DNA of 64,000 nucleotides, from assembly GCA_003987775.1 (NCBI GenBank), contig RXJD01000002.1, forward strand, positions 186,001 through 250,000. The letters run 5' to 3'. Shown here piece by piece: positions 21,401-28,786 of this stretch (position 1 is its first letter; each line of letters starts with the position of its first letter). Under the pieces are notes generated by a model. It had not been told where the DNA came from and did not search any database. It was given only the letters and a program-made list of their open reading frames with translations. The translations under genes and the position numbers were made by a program. The stretch is from Mycobacterium sp. Its GTDB lineage: Bacteria; Actinomycetota; Actinomycetes; Mycobacteriales; Mycobacteriaceae.

Positions 21401-23794
21401 CTGGAGCTGGCGCCCAACCCGGTGGCGCTGATGCAGGTCGGTCTGACGACAGCTTCGGCGGGTCTGCATGACGCCCAGCTGATCCCGACGCTGGCCCGCA
21501 AGCAGGACGAGGTCGAGTCGATGATCTCGACCATGGCGCAGCTGTTCGTGCACGGCCACGACCTGGACGTGCGGACTCTGTTCACCCGGGCTGCCGGCCC
21601 CGAAGATTACGCGAACATTCCGCCGACCCGGTTCAAGCGCAAAGAGCACTGGCTGGACGCGCATTTCGCCGGGGATGGCTCGATCCTGATGCCGGGTTCC
21701 CACGTAGCCCTGCCCGACGGCCGCCACGTGTGGGAGTACAAGCCGCGGGAAAAGACGCCCGATCTCGCGGCGCTGGTCAAAGCCGCCGCTGCGGCGGTGC
21801 TGCCGGACGCTGTGCTGACCGCATCCGAGCAGCGCGCGGTGCCCGGCGAGGGCGCCCGGCTCGTGACGACGCTGACCCGTCACCCGGGCGGCGCGTCGGT
21901 GCAGGTGCATGCCCGCATCGACGAGTCATTCACCCTCGTCTATGACGCGCTGGTCGCTCGCGGCGGCACCGAGGCCGTATTGCCGGTGGCTGTGGGCGCC
22001 GGCACGGCGATTGCGGCGGGGGAGTCCGCCTCTCCCGCGGTGGCCGCCGTCGAAGAGGACGACGCCGAGACGCTGTCGGACAGCCTGACCAACCGCTACC
22101 TGCCGTCGGACGTCGGCCGGTGGTCTGCGGACTCCGGCGAGACCATCGCCGAGCGGCTGGGCACCATCGTGGCGGCGGCCATGGGTTACGAGCCCGAGGA
22201 CCTGCCGTGGGAGGTGCCGCTGATCGAGCTGGGCCTGGACTCACTGATGGCGGTGCGGATCAAGAACCGCGTCGAGTACGACTTCGACCTGCCGCCGATC
22301 CAGCTGACCGCGGTCCGCGACGCCAACCTGTATGCCGTGGAGAAGCTGATCGAGTACGCGATCGAGCACCGCGACGAGGTCGAACAGCTGCACGAGTACC
22401 AGAAGACCCAGACCGCCGAGGAGATCGCGCGGGCGCAGGCCGAGTTGCTCAGCGGTGCGTCACCGGCGAGCCTGGGGGCGCCGGCGCCCGATCCGCAAGC
22501 GGAGCCGCAAACTCAGGCGGAGCCGCAGACGCTGGCGGAGCCGTCGGACGCAGCGCCCGCGGATGCGGCGATGCCGGCGTCGGACGTGCCGATTCCGCCG
22601 CCGCCGACCAACCCGGCCGGCCCGGGCACCAACGGCGCCGCCGGCAACGGGGAGAAGCCGACCGCTGGTGCGCTCAGCCAGGAGGCCGTCGCCAAGGCGC
22701 TCAACTCCGACGTCCCGCCCCGCGACGCAGCCGAACGAGTCGTCTTTGCGACCTGGGCGATCGTCACCGGCAAGTCGGCGGGCGGCATCTTCAACCCGCT
22801 GCCCAAGCTGGACGACGAGAAGGCCGCCAAGATGGCCGAGCGGCTTTCCGAACGCGCCGAAGGGCCGATCACCGTCGAGGACGTGCAGAGCTCGCAGACC
22901 ATCGAGGAGCTGGCCGAGAAGGTGCGCAACTACCTCGAGGCCGGTGTGATCGACGGCTTCGTGCGCACGCTGCGGGCCCGCCAGGAGGGCGGTACACGGG
23001 CACCGGTGTTCGTGTTCCACCCGGCCGGTGGCTCCACCGTGGTCTACGAGCCGCTGCTCAAGCGGCTGCCGGCGGACGTGCCGATGTACGGCTTCGAACG
23101 GGTCGAGGGGACGATCGAGGAGCGCGCTGCGCAGTACGTCCCGAAGCTCATCGAGATGCAGGGCGACGGGCCCTACATCCTGGCCGGATGGTCGTTGGGC
23201 GGGGTGCTGGCCTACGCCTGCGCGATCGGACTCAAGCGGCAGGGCAAGGACGTGCGCTGGGTGGGTCTGATCGACGCGGTGCGCGCCGGTGAGGAGATCC
23301 CGCAGACCAAGGAAGAGGTCCGCAAGCGCTGGGACCGGTACGCCAAGTTCGCCGAGAAGACGTTCAATGTCACTATCCCGGCGATCCCGTACGAGCAGCT
23401 CGAGGAACTCGACGACGACGGTCAGGTGCGATTCGTGCTGGATGCCGTCAGCCAGAGCGGCGTGCAGATCCCGGCCGGGATCATCGAGCACCAGCGCACG
23501 TCTTACCTGGACAACCGCGCGATCGACACCGCCGAGATCCAGCCCTTCGATGGGCATGTCACGCTCTACATGGCCGATCGCTACCATGACGACGCGATCA
23601 TGTTCGAGCCGCGGTATGGCATCCGCAAGCCGGATGGCGGCTGGGGTGAGTACGTCGCCGACCTCGAGGTCGTGCCGATCGGTGGTGAGCACATCCAGGC
23701 CATCGACGAGCCGATCATCGCCAAGGTGGGCGAGCACATGAGCCGCGCGCTGGACGACATCGAGGCTGAACGCTCAAGTGAGGTAGGGAAGTAA
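18431..23794 (+). CDS. pks13: Polyketide synthase Pks13, mycolic acid condensase
   Basis: Condenses the FadD32-activated meromycolate with the carboxylated C24-C26 chain and releases it onto trehalose, making mycolic beta-ketoesters. Order of domains with visible active sites: ACP1 (S55 in LGLASRD), ketosynthase (C288 in DTACSSSL, histidines in EAHGTGT and NVGHLES), acyltransferase (S807 in GQSLGEA), ACP2 (S1271 in LGLDSLM) and thioesterase (S1588 in GWSLGGV). The protein has 1787 residues, about 54 more than H37Rv Pks13; part of the excess is a low-complexity linker rich in Ala, Pro, Glu and Gln after ACP2 (repeated AEPQT). AAGG precedes the ATG by six bases. The stop abuts the GTG of accD4. 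Confidence 0.98.
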   Translation: MSDVSQENSPAPENQAGMTVPEMRKWLREWVGKAVGKSPDSIDESVPMVELGLASRDAVAMAADIEDLTGVTLSVAVAFQHPTIESLATRIIEGEPESADDDGADAADWTRNGPAERVDIAIVGLSTRLPGDMNTPDETWAALMEGRDAITDLPEGRWSEFLEEPRLAERVAKARTRGGYLKDIKGFDSEFFAVAKTEADNIDPQQRMALELTWEALENARIPASSLRGEAVGVYVGVTNNDYGFLAISDPTVAHPYAITGNSGAVIANRVSYFFDFRGPSVMIDTACSSSLVAMHQAVQALRNGEADVAVAGGVNALVTPAVTLGFDEIGAVLAPDGRIKSFSADADGYTRSEGGGMLVLKRVDDARRDGDQILAVIAGSAVNHDGRSNGLIAPNQDAQAEVLRRAYKDAGIDPRNVDYIEAHGTGTILGDPIEAEALGRVVGKGRPADRPALLGAIKTNVGHLESAAGAASMAKVVLALQHDKLPPSINFAGPSPYIDFDAMRLKVVDQATDWPRYGGYALAGVSSFGFGGANAHLVVREVLPRDVIEREPEEPAAAPQAAVVSAGGELTEGVGHSLRFDEYGEIIDDDAPAASADDEYELPGVTDEALALKEAALEELATQELPAPTIPLVISAFLTSRKKAAAAELADWMESPEGQASSLESIGRSLSRRNHGRSRAVVLAKDHEEAIKGLRAIAEGKQRPNVFSTDGPVTNGPVWVLAGFGAQHRKMGKSLYLRNPVFAEWIEKVDALVQDELGYSVLELILDDSQDYGIETTQVTIFAIQIALGELLKHHGAKPGAVVGQSLGEAASAYFAGGLSLRDATRTICSRSHLMGEGEAMLFGEYIRLMALVEYSADEIKTVFSDFPDLEVCVYAAPTQTVIGGPPEQVDAIIARAESEGKFARKFQTKGASHTQQMDPLLGELAAELQGIKAMSPTCGIYSTVHEGRYIKPGSEPIHDVDYWKKGLRHSVYFTHGIRNAVDSGHTTFLELAPNPVALMQVGLTTASAGLHDAQLIPTLARKQDEVESMISTMAQLFVHGHDLDVRTLFTRAAGPEDYANIPPTRFKRKEHWLDAHFAGDGSILMPGSHVALPDGRHVWEYKPREKTPDLAALVKAAAAAVLPDAVLTASEQRAVPGEGARLVTTLTRHPGGASVQVHARIDESFTLVYDALVARGGTEAVLPVAVGAGTAIAAGESASPAVAAVEEDDAETLSDSLTNRYLPSDVGRWSADSGETIAERLGTIVAAAMGYEPEDLPWEVPLIELGLDSLMAVRIKNRVEYDFDLPPIQLTAVRDANLYAVEKLIEYAIEHRDEVEQLHEYQKTQTAEEIARAQAELLSGASPASLGAPAPDPQAEPQTQAEPQTLAEPSDAAPADAAMPASDVPIPPPPTNPAGPGTNGAAGNGEKPTAGALSQEAVAKALNSDVPPRDAAERVVFATWAIVTGKSAGGIFNPLPKLDDEKAAKMAERLSERAEGPITVEDVQSSQTIEELAEKVRNYLEAGVIDGFVRTLRARQEGGTRAPVFVFHPAGGSTVVYEPLLKRLPADVPMYGFERVEGTIEERAAQYVPKLIEMQGDGPYILAGWSLGGVLAYACAIGLKRQGKDVRWVGLIDAVRAGEEIPQTKEEVRKRWDRYAKFAEKTFNVTIPAIPYEQLEELDDDGQVRFVLDAVSQSGVQIPAGIIEHQRTSYLDNRAIDTAEIQPFDGHVTLYMADRYHDDAIMFEPRYGIRKPDGGWGEYVADLEVVPIGGEHIQAIDEPIIAKVGEHMSRALDDIEAERSSEVGK

Positions 23795-25378
23795 GTGACG
23801 GAATTAGCTCCAGAGCCGGCCCCCATCGTCGTACATTCCACCGCCGAGAAGCTGGCCGAGCTACGTGCTCGCCTGGAGCTGGCCAAGGAGCCGGGTGGCG
23901 AGAAGGCCGCCGCCAAGCGCGAGAAGAAGGGCATCCCGAGTGCGCGGGCCCGCGTGCACGCGCTGGTGGACCCCGGCACCTTCTTCGAGATCGGTGCGCT
24001 GTGCAAGACCCCGGGTGACCCGAACGCGCTGTACGGCGACGGCGTGGTCACCGGGCATGCGCTGATCGACGGCCGCCCCGTCGGCGTCTTCTCACACGAC
24101 CAGACGGTCTTCCAGGGCACCGTCGGCGAGATGTTCGGCCGCAAGGTGGCCCGGCTGATGGAGTGGTGCGCGATGGTCGGCTGCCCGATCATCGGTATCC
24201 AGGACTCCGGCGGAGCCCGCATCCAGGACGCCGTCACCTCGCTGGCGTGGTACGCCGAGCTGGGTCAGCGTCACGAGGCGCTGTCCGGCGTGGTGCCGCA
24301 GATCTCGCTCATCTTCGGCAAGTGCGCCGGGGGAGCGGTGTATTCGCCGATCCAGGACGACCTGCTGGTCTCGGTGCGCGACCAGGGCTACTTCTTCGTC
24401 ACCGGTCCCGACGTGATCCGCGAGGTGACCGGCGAGGAGGTCACCCTCGACGAGCTCGGCGGCTCCGACGCGCAGGCCCGCTACGGCAACATCCACCAGG
24501 TGGTGAACTCCGAAGCCGAGGCGTTCCAGTACGTGCGGGAGTTCCTGTCGTTCCTGCCGTCCAACTGCTTCACGAAGCCGCCGGTGATCAATCCCGGATT
24601 GGAGCCGGAGGTCACGCCGACCGACCTGGAGCTGGACACGATCATCCCGGACTCCGACAACGCGGCCTACGACATGCACGAGATCCTGCTGCGCATCTTC
24701 GACGACGGCGACTTCCTGGAAGTCGCCGCGCAGCACGGGCCGGCGATCATCACCGGGTACGCCCGGGTCGACGGGCGTCCGGTGGGCGTGATCGCCAACC
24801 AGCCCATGCATTTGTCGGGCGCTATCGACAACGAGGCCTCTGACAAGGCGGCGCGGTTCATCCGGTTCTGCGACTCCTTCCAGATCCCGCTCGTGTTCGT
24901 GGTGGACACCCCCGGGTTCCTGCCGGGCGCCGAGGAGGAGAAGCGGGGCATCATCAAGCGCGGCGGCCGGTTCCTGTACTCGGTGGTCGAGGCCGACGTG
25001 CCGAAGGTGACCATCACCATCCGCAAGTCCTACGGCGGTGCCTACGCGGTGATGGGCTCCCGGCAGCTGACTGCCGACTTCAACTTCGCCTGGCCCACCG
25101 CGCGCATCGCGGTGATCGGTGCCGAAGGGGCCGCGCAGTTGTTGATGAAGCGCTTCCCGGACCCGACCACGCCCGAGGCGCAGAAGATCAAGAAGGACTT
25201 CATCGAGGGCTACAACCTCAACATGGCGATCCCGTGGACCGCCGCCGAGCGCGGGTTCATCGACGCGGTGATCGACCCGCACCAGACGCGGCTGCTGCTG
25301 CGCAGGTCGATGCACCTGCTGCGGGACAAGCAGAACTGGTCCCGGTTGGCGCGCAAGCACGGGTTGATCCCGGTCTAG
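23795..25378 (+). CDS. accD4: Acyl-CoA carboxylase beta subunit AccD4
   Basis: Carboxyltransferase subunit of the complex (with AccA3, AccD5 and AccE5) that makes the carboxylated C24-C26 acyl-CoA extender for Pks13. The GTG start directly follows the pks13 TAA, with GAGG and GGGAAG upstream, giving 527 residues. N- and C-terminal crotonase-like halves are visible: [16 protein letters not shown] and [10 protein letters not shown] in the first oxyanion region, and [36 protein letters not shown] and [15 protein letters not shown] in the second. A 60-base palindrome nine bases after the stop closes the operon. Confidence 0.97.
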   Translation: MTELAPEPAPIVVHSTAEKLAELRARLELAKEPGGEKAAAKREKKGIPSARARVHALVDPGTFFEIGALCKTPGDPNALYGDGVVTGHALIDGRPVGVFSHDQTVFQGTVGEMFGRKVARLMEWCAMVGCPIIGIQDSGGARIQDAVTSLAWYAELGQRHEALSGVVPQISLIFGKCAGGAVYSPIQDDLLVSVRDQGYFFVTGPDVIREVTGEEVTLDELGGSDAQARYGNIHQVVNSEAEAFQYVREFLSFLPSNCFTKPPVINPGLEPEVTPTDLELDTIIPDSDNAAYDMHEILLRIFDDGDFLEVAAQHGPAIITGYARVDGRPVGVIANQPMHLSGAIDNEASDKAARFIRFCDSFQIPLVFVVDTPGFLPGAEEEKRGIIKRGGRFLYSVVEADVPKVTITIRKSYGGAYAVMGSRQLTADFNFAWPTARIAVIGAEGAAQLLMKRFPDPTTPEAQKIKKDFIEGYNLNMAIPWTAAERGFIDAVIDPHQTRLLLRRSMHLLRDKQNWSRLARKHGLIPV

Positions 25379-25386
25379 TTAGGCTG

Positions 25387-25446
25387 GCGAGCAGACGCAA
25401 AATCGCCCTATTTCGGCCGAAATAGCGCGATTTTGCGTCTGCTCGC
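25387..25446. terminator. 60-nt near-perfect palindrome, bidirectional terminator and dispersed element copy 2
   Basis: Arms GCGAGCAGACGCAAAATCGC (25387-25406) and its exact complement (25427-25446) flank a centre that is itself palindromic (CTATTTCGGCCGAAATAG). Only one base pair of thirty is mismatched. It lies between the accD4 stop (25378) and the stop of the convergent FHA gene (25451), the position of a shared terminator. Its arm also occurs at 4477-4542 and 39153-39171. Confidence 0.85.
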
Positions 25447-25450
25447 GGGG

Positions 25451-25879
25451 TCAGCCGGTGATGAACATCAGGCGGAATTTGCCGATCTGAAGTTCGTCCC
25501 CGTTGGCCAGCACAGCGGACTCCACCGGCTCGCCGTTGACGTACGTGTTGTTGAAGCTGCCACAGTCTACGATGCTGAATTTGCCTTTCTCGCAACGTAT
25601 TTCGGCATGTCGACGGCTGACCGTGATGTCGTCGAGGTAGAGGTCGCTGAGTTGATGCCGGCCGGCGGAGGTGACGGGCTTATCCAGGCGGAACTGTGCT
25701 CCGGTGTTGGGCCCGCGCGTCACGATGAGCATGCCCGAGCCCGACTGCAATGACTCGAGGTCCTTGACGGTTATCAGATCCTCAATGGCGGCAGACGCGC
25801 CGTTGAAGTCGGCGCGCCAAGAGGCGGTGATTGCCCCAGGGTGCGTGCTGCGCGGTGATGACTGAATCGTCGTGTTCAT
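25451..25879 (-). CDS. GarA-like FHA-domain protein
   Basis: A 142-residue cytoplasmic protein close to GarA, which binds and switches glutamate dehydrogenase and ketoglutarate decarboxylase according to phosphorylation by serine/threonine kinases. ATG 25879 has GGAGGTAC nine bases upstream. The FHA domain spans about 50-140: SAGRH with R74, TVSRRHAEI with S88 and H91, SFNNTYVN (canonical SLNGTYVN) and NGDELQIGKFRLMFITG. SWRADF 20-25 aligns with the GarA segment after its phospho-motif, but the usual ETTS residues before it are replaced by AITA. It may therefore be a second GarA that is not switched in the same way. Convergent with accD4; the lipoprotein gene is 150 bases upstream. Confidence 0.88.
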   Translation of the reverse strand: MNTTIQSSPRSTHPGAITASWRADFNGASAAIEDLITVKDLESLQSGSGMLIVTRGPNTGAQFRLDKPVTSAGRHQLSDLYLDDITVSRRHAEIRCEKGKFSIVDCGSFNNTYVNGEPVESAVLANGDELQIGKFRLMFITG

Positions 25880-26029
25880 CGCCGTACCTCCATGTACGTG
25901 AACTCCGATCCATCGGACCATTTGCGCGACGTGCCGCAATAGGGACGGAAGTCCCACGTCCGGGAGTAATTCGGCAACGACCCGTCCGGGCCGGCTGTGA
26001 GTCCAAGCCGCCGTTTCACGCTCGGCGGC

Positions 26030-26362
26030 TCAGTTAGCCGGCTCGACCAGGGTGAGCCGCGGCCCGTACACGTCGTAGGCGAACCGCACCGGGGTGCCCG
26101 CGTCGTGGGCGTGCTGCAGCACCGCCAGCCACCCAGCGAAGTTCGGGTCGCCGCGGTCCAGCAGATAGATGGCGGCGTGCCGGCCGAACACCACCCGCAC
26201 CGGCGCATCGGGCGCACCCACCATGAGTTGCTGCACGGTGTCCTGCTCGACCACCGGCGAAGAAGTGGTGCTCGGGGTGGGCCCGGACGCGTGCCCGGTC
26301 GCCCCACCCGAGCACCCGGTGATAACCAACGCGAGCGCGACGATCGCCATGCACCGCCTCAC
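26030..26362 (-). CDS. Putative small lipoprotein
   Basis: A 110-residue protein with a short basic N-terminus, a hydrophobic segment and lipobox-like ITGC (C17), then a Ser/Thr/Pro/Gly-rich linker to residue 40. The mature part, with APVRVVFGRHAAIYLLDRGD and FAYDVYGPRLTLVEPAN, matches no family I recognise. If lipidated it would be anchored on the outer face of the plasma membrane. Its ATG overlaps the stop of the acyl-CoA dehydrogenase gene by four bases, so the pair is probably one operon. Function unknown. Confidence 0.7.
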   Translation of the reverse strand: MRRCMAIVALALVITGCSGGATGHASGPTPSTTSSPVVEQDTVQQLMVGAPDAPVRVVFGRHAAIYLLDRGDPNFAGWLAVLQHAHDAGTPVRFAYDVYGPRLTLVEPAN

Positions 26363-28131
26363 AGCCGCAGCGCACCTTCGGCCAATTCGTCGAAGCGGTC
26401 CAGCGCCTCGTCGGTGTCGCCATCGATTCCGCGCAACGGCCCGCGGTCGGCCAGGTAGCGCTGCGCGTACAGCCGTGCGACCAGCGCCTTGCGTTCACCA
26501 CCGCGCGTCTGCCGCTCCCAGGCCGCCTGTTCGGTGAGCAGCGCACCGGCGTAGACGTCGCCCATGAACTGGGCGAGCGGGAACAGCCGCGCCTCGGCGA
26601 CGGCTCCGTCCAGCTTTCCCCACGCGGTGGCCGCCGCGTCCAGATCCTCGATCCGTTCGGCCACCAGCGCAGTGGTCGCGTCGTCGTCGGAGACCGACAC
26701 CGCGTCACGCAACCGCGTCAGCAACGCCTCGTGGGCGCGGGTCTGCACGATGCCGCGGCGCACGTCCAGGCACAGGATGTTGTCCGGACCCTCCCAGATG
26801 GTGTTCACTTGGCCGTCGCGCAAAAGCCTTGCTACCGGCCAAGTTTCGATGTAGCCGTTGCCGCCGTGAATCTCGATCGCGTCGGAGGCGGCGGTGATTC
26901 CGAGCCGGGCGACCTTGAGCTTGGTGACCGGCACCGCGATCCGCTGACGGGTGCTCCGCAGCTGCTGGTGATTGGTCGCTCCGGTGCCGTCGAACACCAG
27001 CGCCTGGGCGGCTTCGACATCGACGATCAGCTCGGCGAGCTTGCGCCGCATCAGCGGCTTGTCGATCAGTGCTGCACCGAAAGCCTGCCGCTGCCGGGCG
27101 TAACACAGCGATTCGACCAACGCGCGACGCGCATTGGCCAGGCCGAACAGCGCGATGCCCAGGCGGGCTGCGTTGGTCAGCTCCATCATCCGGCCCAGCC
27201 CCTTGCCGTCGGACGGGCCGGACTCCGCTGACGGCTCACCCGAGAGCAGAAAAGCTTCCGCGTCGACGAATTCGACTTCCCCGGAGGCCACCGAGCGGGT
27301 GCCGAGCTTGTCTTTGAGGCGCCGCACCCGAACCCCGTTGCGGGAGCCGTCCCGACGGGTGCGCAGCACCAGGAAGTTGGCGACGCCGCGACTCGAGTCC
27401 GGGGCGCCTTCGGGTTTGGCGAGGACGACGAACGCCTCCCCGGCACAGTTGGACGCGAACCACTTGAACCCGTTCAGCAACCATGCGTCGCCGGACCGCC
27501 GCGCCGTGGTCTCCAGCGCACCCAGGTCTGAGCCGCCGGTGCGTTCGGTGAGTAATTGCGCCGTCTCGCCGGCCCATTCGCCGGAGTCGAATTTGGCCAG
27601 CACGTGATCGCGTACGTCGGCCGGTGCATACGCAGCCACCAGCGACTGGACCATGCCGCCGCCCGTCCCCAGCGCACAGCCCATCCCGATGTCGGCCTGG
27701 TTCAGCAGATAGTTCGACGCGAACATCGACAACGAGGACCGGAAGCCAGCAGCGCGGCACGCGTCGCGCAGCGAACCCTGGGCGTCGAGCACCGCACGCT
27801 TGGCCGCGGTGAACGACGGCGGCATCACCACCCGGCTGACGTCATGGCCCCACCGGTCGTAGCGCTCCAGCCGCGGCGGATTGCGGTCGGTCTCCTCGGC
27901 CCAGCGGGCTACAGGGCCGCCCATCAGATCGCCGATCCGGATCAGCTGCGGTTCGACGACCGCCATTTCGTCCGGCTCGAGGTAGTACGCCATGGTGAAT
28001 TGCAGCGTGGGATCCGTGCGGTACCAATTGAGTCCGACGGCACCCGCGTAATCGTCAGTGCGGTAGCGCTGCGACTTTTCCGGCGTCGAGAATGGCAGCC
28101 GATCAACGGCCTCGAGCTCGTAATCGCTCAT
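26359..28131 (-). CDS. fadE35: Acyl-CoA dehydrogenase, FadE35 type
   Basis: A 590-residue flavoprotein of the AidB/long acyl-CoA dehydrogenase type, matching in size and place the H37Rv gene between accD4 and embB (Rv3797). N-terminal residues 1-150 form the extra helical domain of AidB relatives (SQRYRTDDYAGAVGLNWYR). FAD and substrate segments follow: AQLLTERTGGSDLG, WLLNGFKWFASNCAGEAFVVL, RLKDKLGTRSVASGEVEF and, near the end, EIHGGNGYIETWPVARLLRD with NTIWEGPDNILCLD. The catalytic base cannot be assigned with certainty. Substrate unknown. A TACCGT hexamer six bases before the ATG suggests a leaderless transcript; the lipoprotein gene overlaps its 3' end. Confidence 0.87.
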   Translation of the reverse strand: MSDYELEAVDRLPFSTPEKSQRYRTDDYAGAVGLNWYRTDPTLQFTMAYYLEPDEMAVVEPQLIRIGDLMGGPVARWAEETDRNPPRLERYDRWGHDVSRVVMPPSFTAAKRAVLDAQGSLRDACRAAGFRSSLSMFASNYLLNQADIGMGCALGTGGGMVQSLVAAYAPADVRDHVLAKFDSGEWAGETAQLLTERTGGSDLGALETTARRSGDAWLLNGFKWFASNCAGEAFVVLAKPEGAPDSSRGVANFLVLRTRRDGSRNGVRVRRLKDKLGTRSVASGEVEFVDAEAFLLSGEPSAESGPSDGKGLGRMMELTNAARLGIALFGLANARRALVESLCYARQRQAFGAALIDKPLMRRKLAELIVDVEAAQALVFDGTGATNHQQLRSTRQRIAVPVTKLKVARLGITAASDAIEIHGGNGYIETWPVARLLRDGQVNTIWEGPDNILCLDVRRGIVQTRAHEALLTRLRDAVSVSDDDATTALVAERIEDLDAAATAWGKLDGAVAEARLFPLAQFMGDVYAGALLTEQAAWERQTRGGERKALVARLYAQRYLADRGPLRGIDGDTDEALDRFDELAEGALRL

Positions 28132-28137
28132 TCCGCG

Positions 28138-28143
28138 ACGGTA
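28138..28143 (-). promoter_or_regulatory. -10 hexamer TACCGT of a probable leaderless promoter
   Basis: On the minus strand TACCGT is followed by CGCGGA and then the ATG of the acyl-CoA dehydrogenase gene, a six-base spacer. No separate ribosome site is visible. Confidence 0.45.
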
Positions 28144-28160
28144 TTACAGATTCGGGCTTT

Positions 28161-28661
28161 CTAGACGGGAGCCACGAACTCCGAGGTGTAATACTCGCCC
28201 GGCGCCTGATTGTGCTCATTCGGCGAGGTGACCATGACCCAGACTCCGGTGGTGCCCTGCTGGATCGGAGCGGTGATGGTCACGGCCGCCTGACCGGAGG
28301 GGTCGGTGTCGACCCCGGTGAACGTGGTTCCCGGATCCCCGGGCCCGCAGGTCGCCGACGTCGGGCGCGGCACCTGGATGAGACCGACGTCGTAGTGCAT
28401 GCCGGGCTGATTGGATATCACCAGGTTGATGTCCGCACTCACCGACGAACCCGACGAGCGGAACAGGACGACGCCGCGCCCCAGCGACGTGCGCGGCGCC
28501 TGTACCGCGGTCTTCACGGCGCTGCCATCGCAATTTCGCAAGGTCGAACTGATGGGCACCGGCCCCGTTGCGGCCGCCATACCCGTGCCCAGCGTCAGCG
28601 TCGCAGCGCCGAGCACCGTGAAAGTTGAAACAGCAGCCCCGAACCCGGTGATTACCCGCAT
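28161..28661 (-). CDS. Secreted hypothetical protein
   Basis: A 166-residue exported protein if started at ATG 28661; an ATG four codons upstream (28673) is also possible, but AGGGGA directly touches it. The signal peptide runs MRVITGFGAAVSTFTVLGAA to about AAATG. Two cysteines (RNCDGS and SATCGPGD) could form a disulfide. The mature chain is beta-rich with no motif I recognise. It stands alone in orientation with the acyl-CoA dehydrogenase gene 29 bases downstream; that gene has its own promoter-like hexamer. Function unknown. Confidence 0.72.
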   Translation of the reverse strand: MRVITGFGAAVSTFTVLGAATLTLGTGMAAATGPVPISSTLRNCDGSAVKTAVQAPRTSLGRGVVLFRSSGSSVSADINLVISNQPGMHYDVGLIQVPRPTSATCGPGDPGTTFTGVDTDPSGQAAVTITAPIQQGTTGVWVMVTSPNEHNQAPGEYYTSEFVAPV

Positions 28662-28786
28662 TTGACCGTCCATTCCCCTATGAATGCCGTTGCACGGGGT
28701 GGATATTGACGATCGTTTACGCAGCTAAACCTGCATTAGCGTCAATTTGCTGGGCGCGGGCGCGGGCGCGGGCGCAGTGCGGCCGT

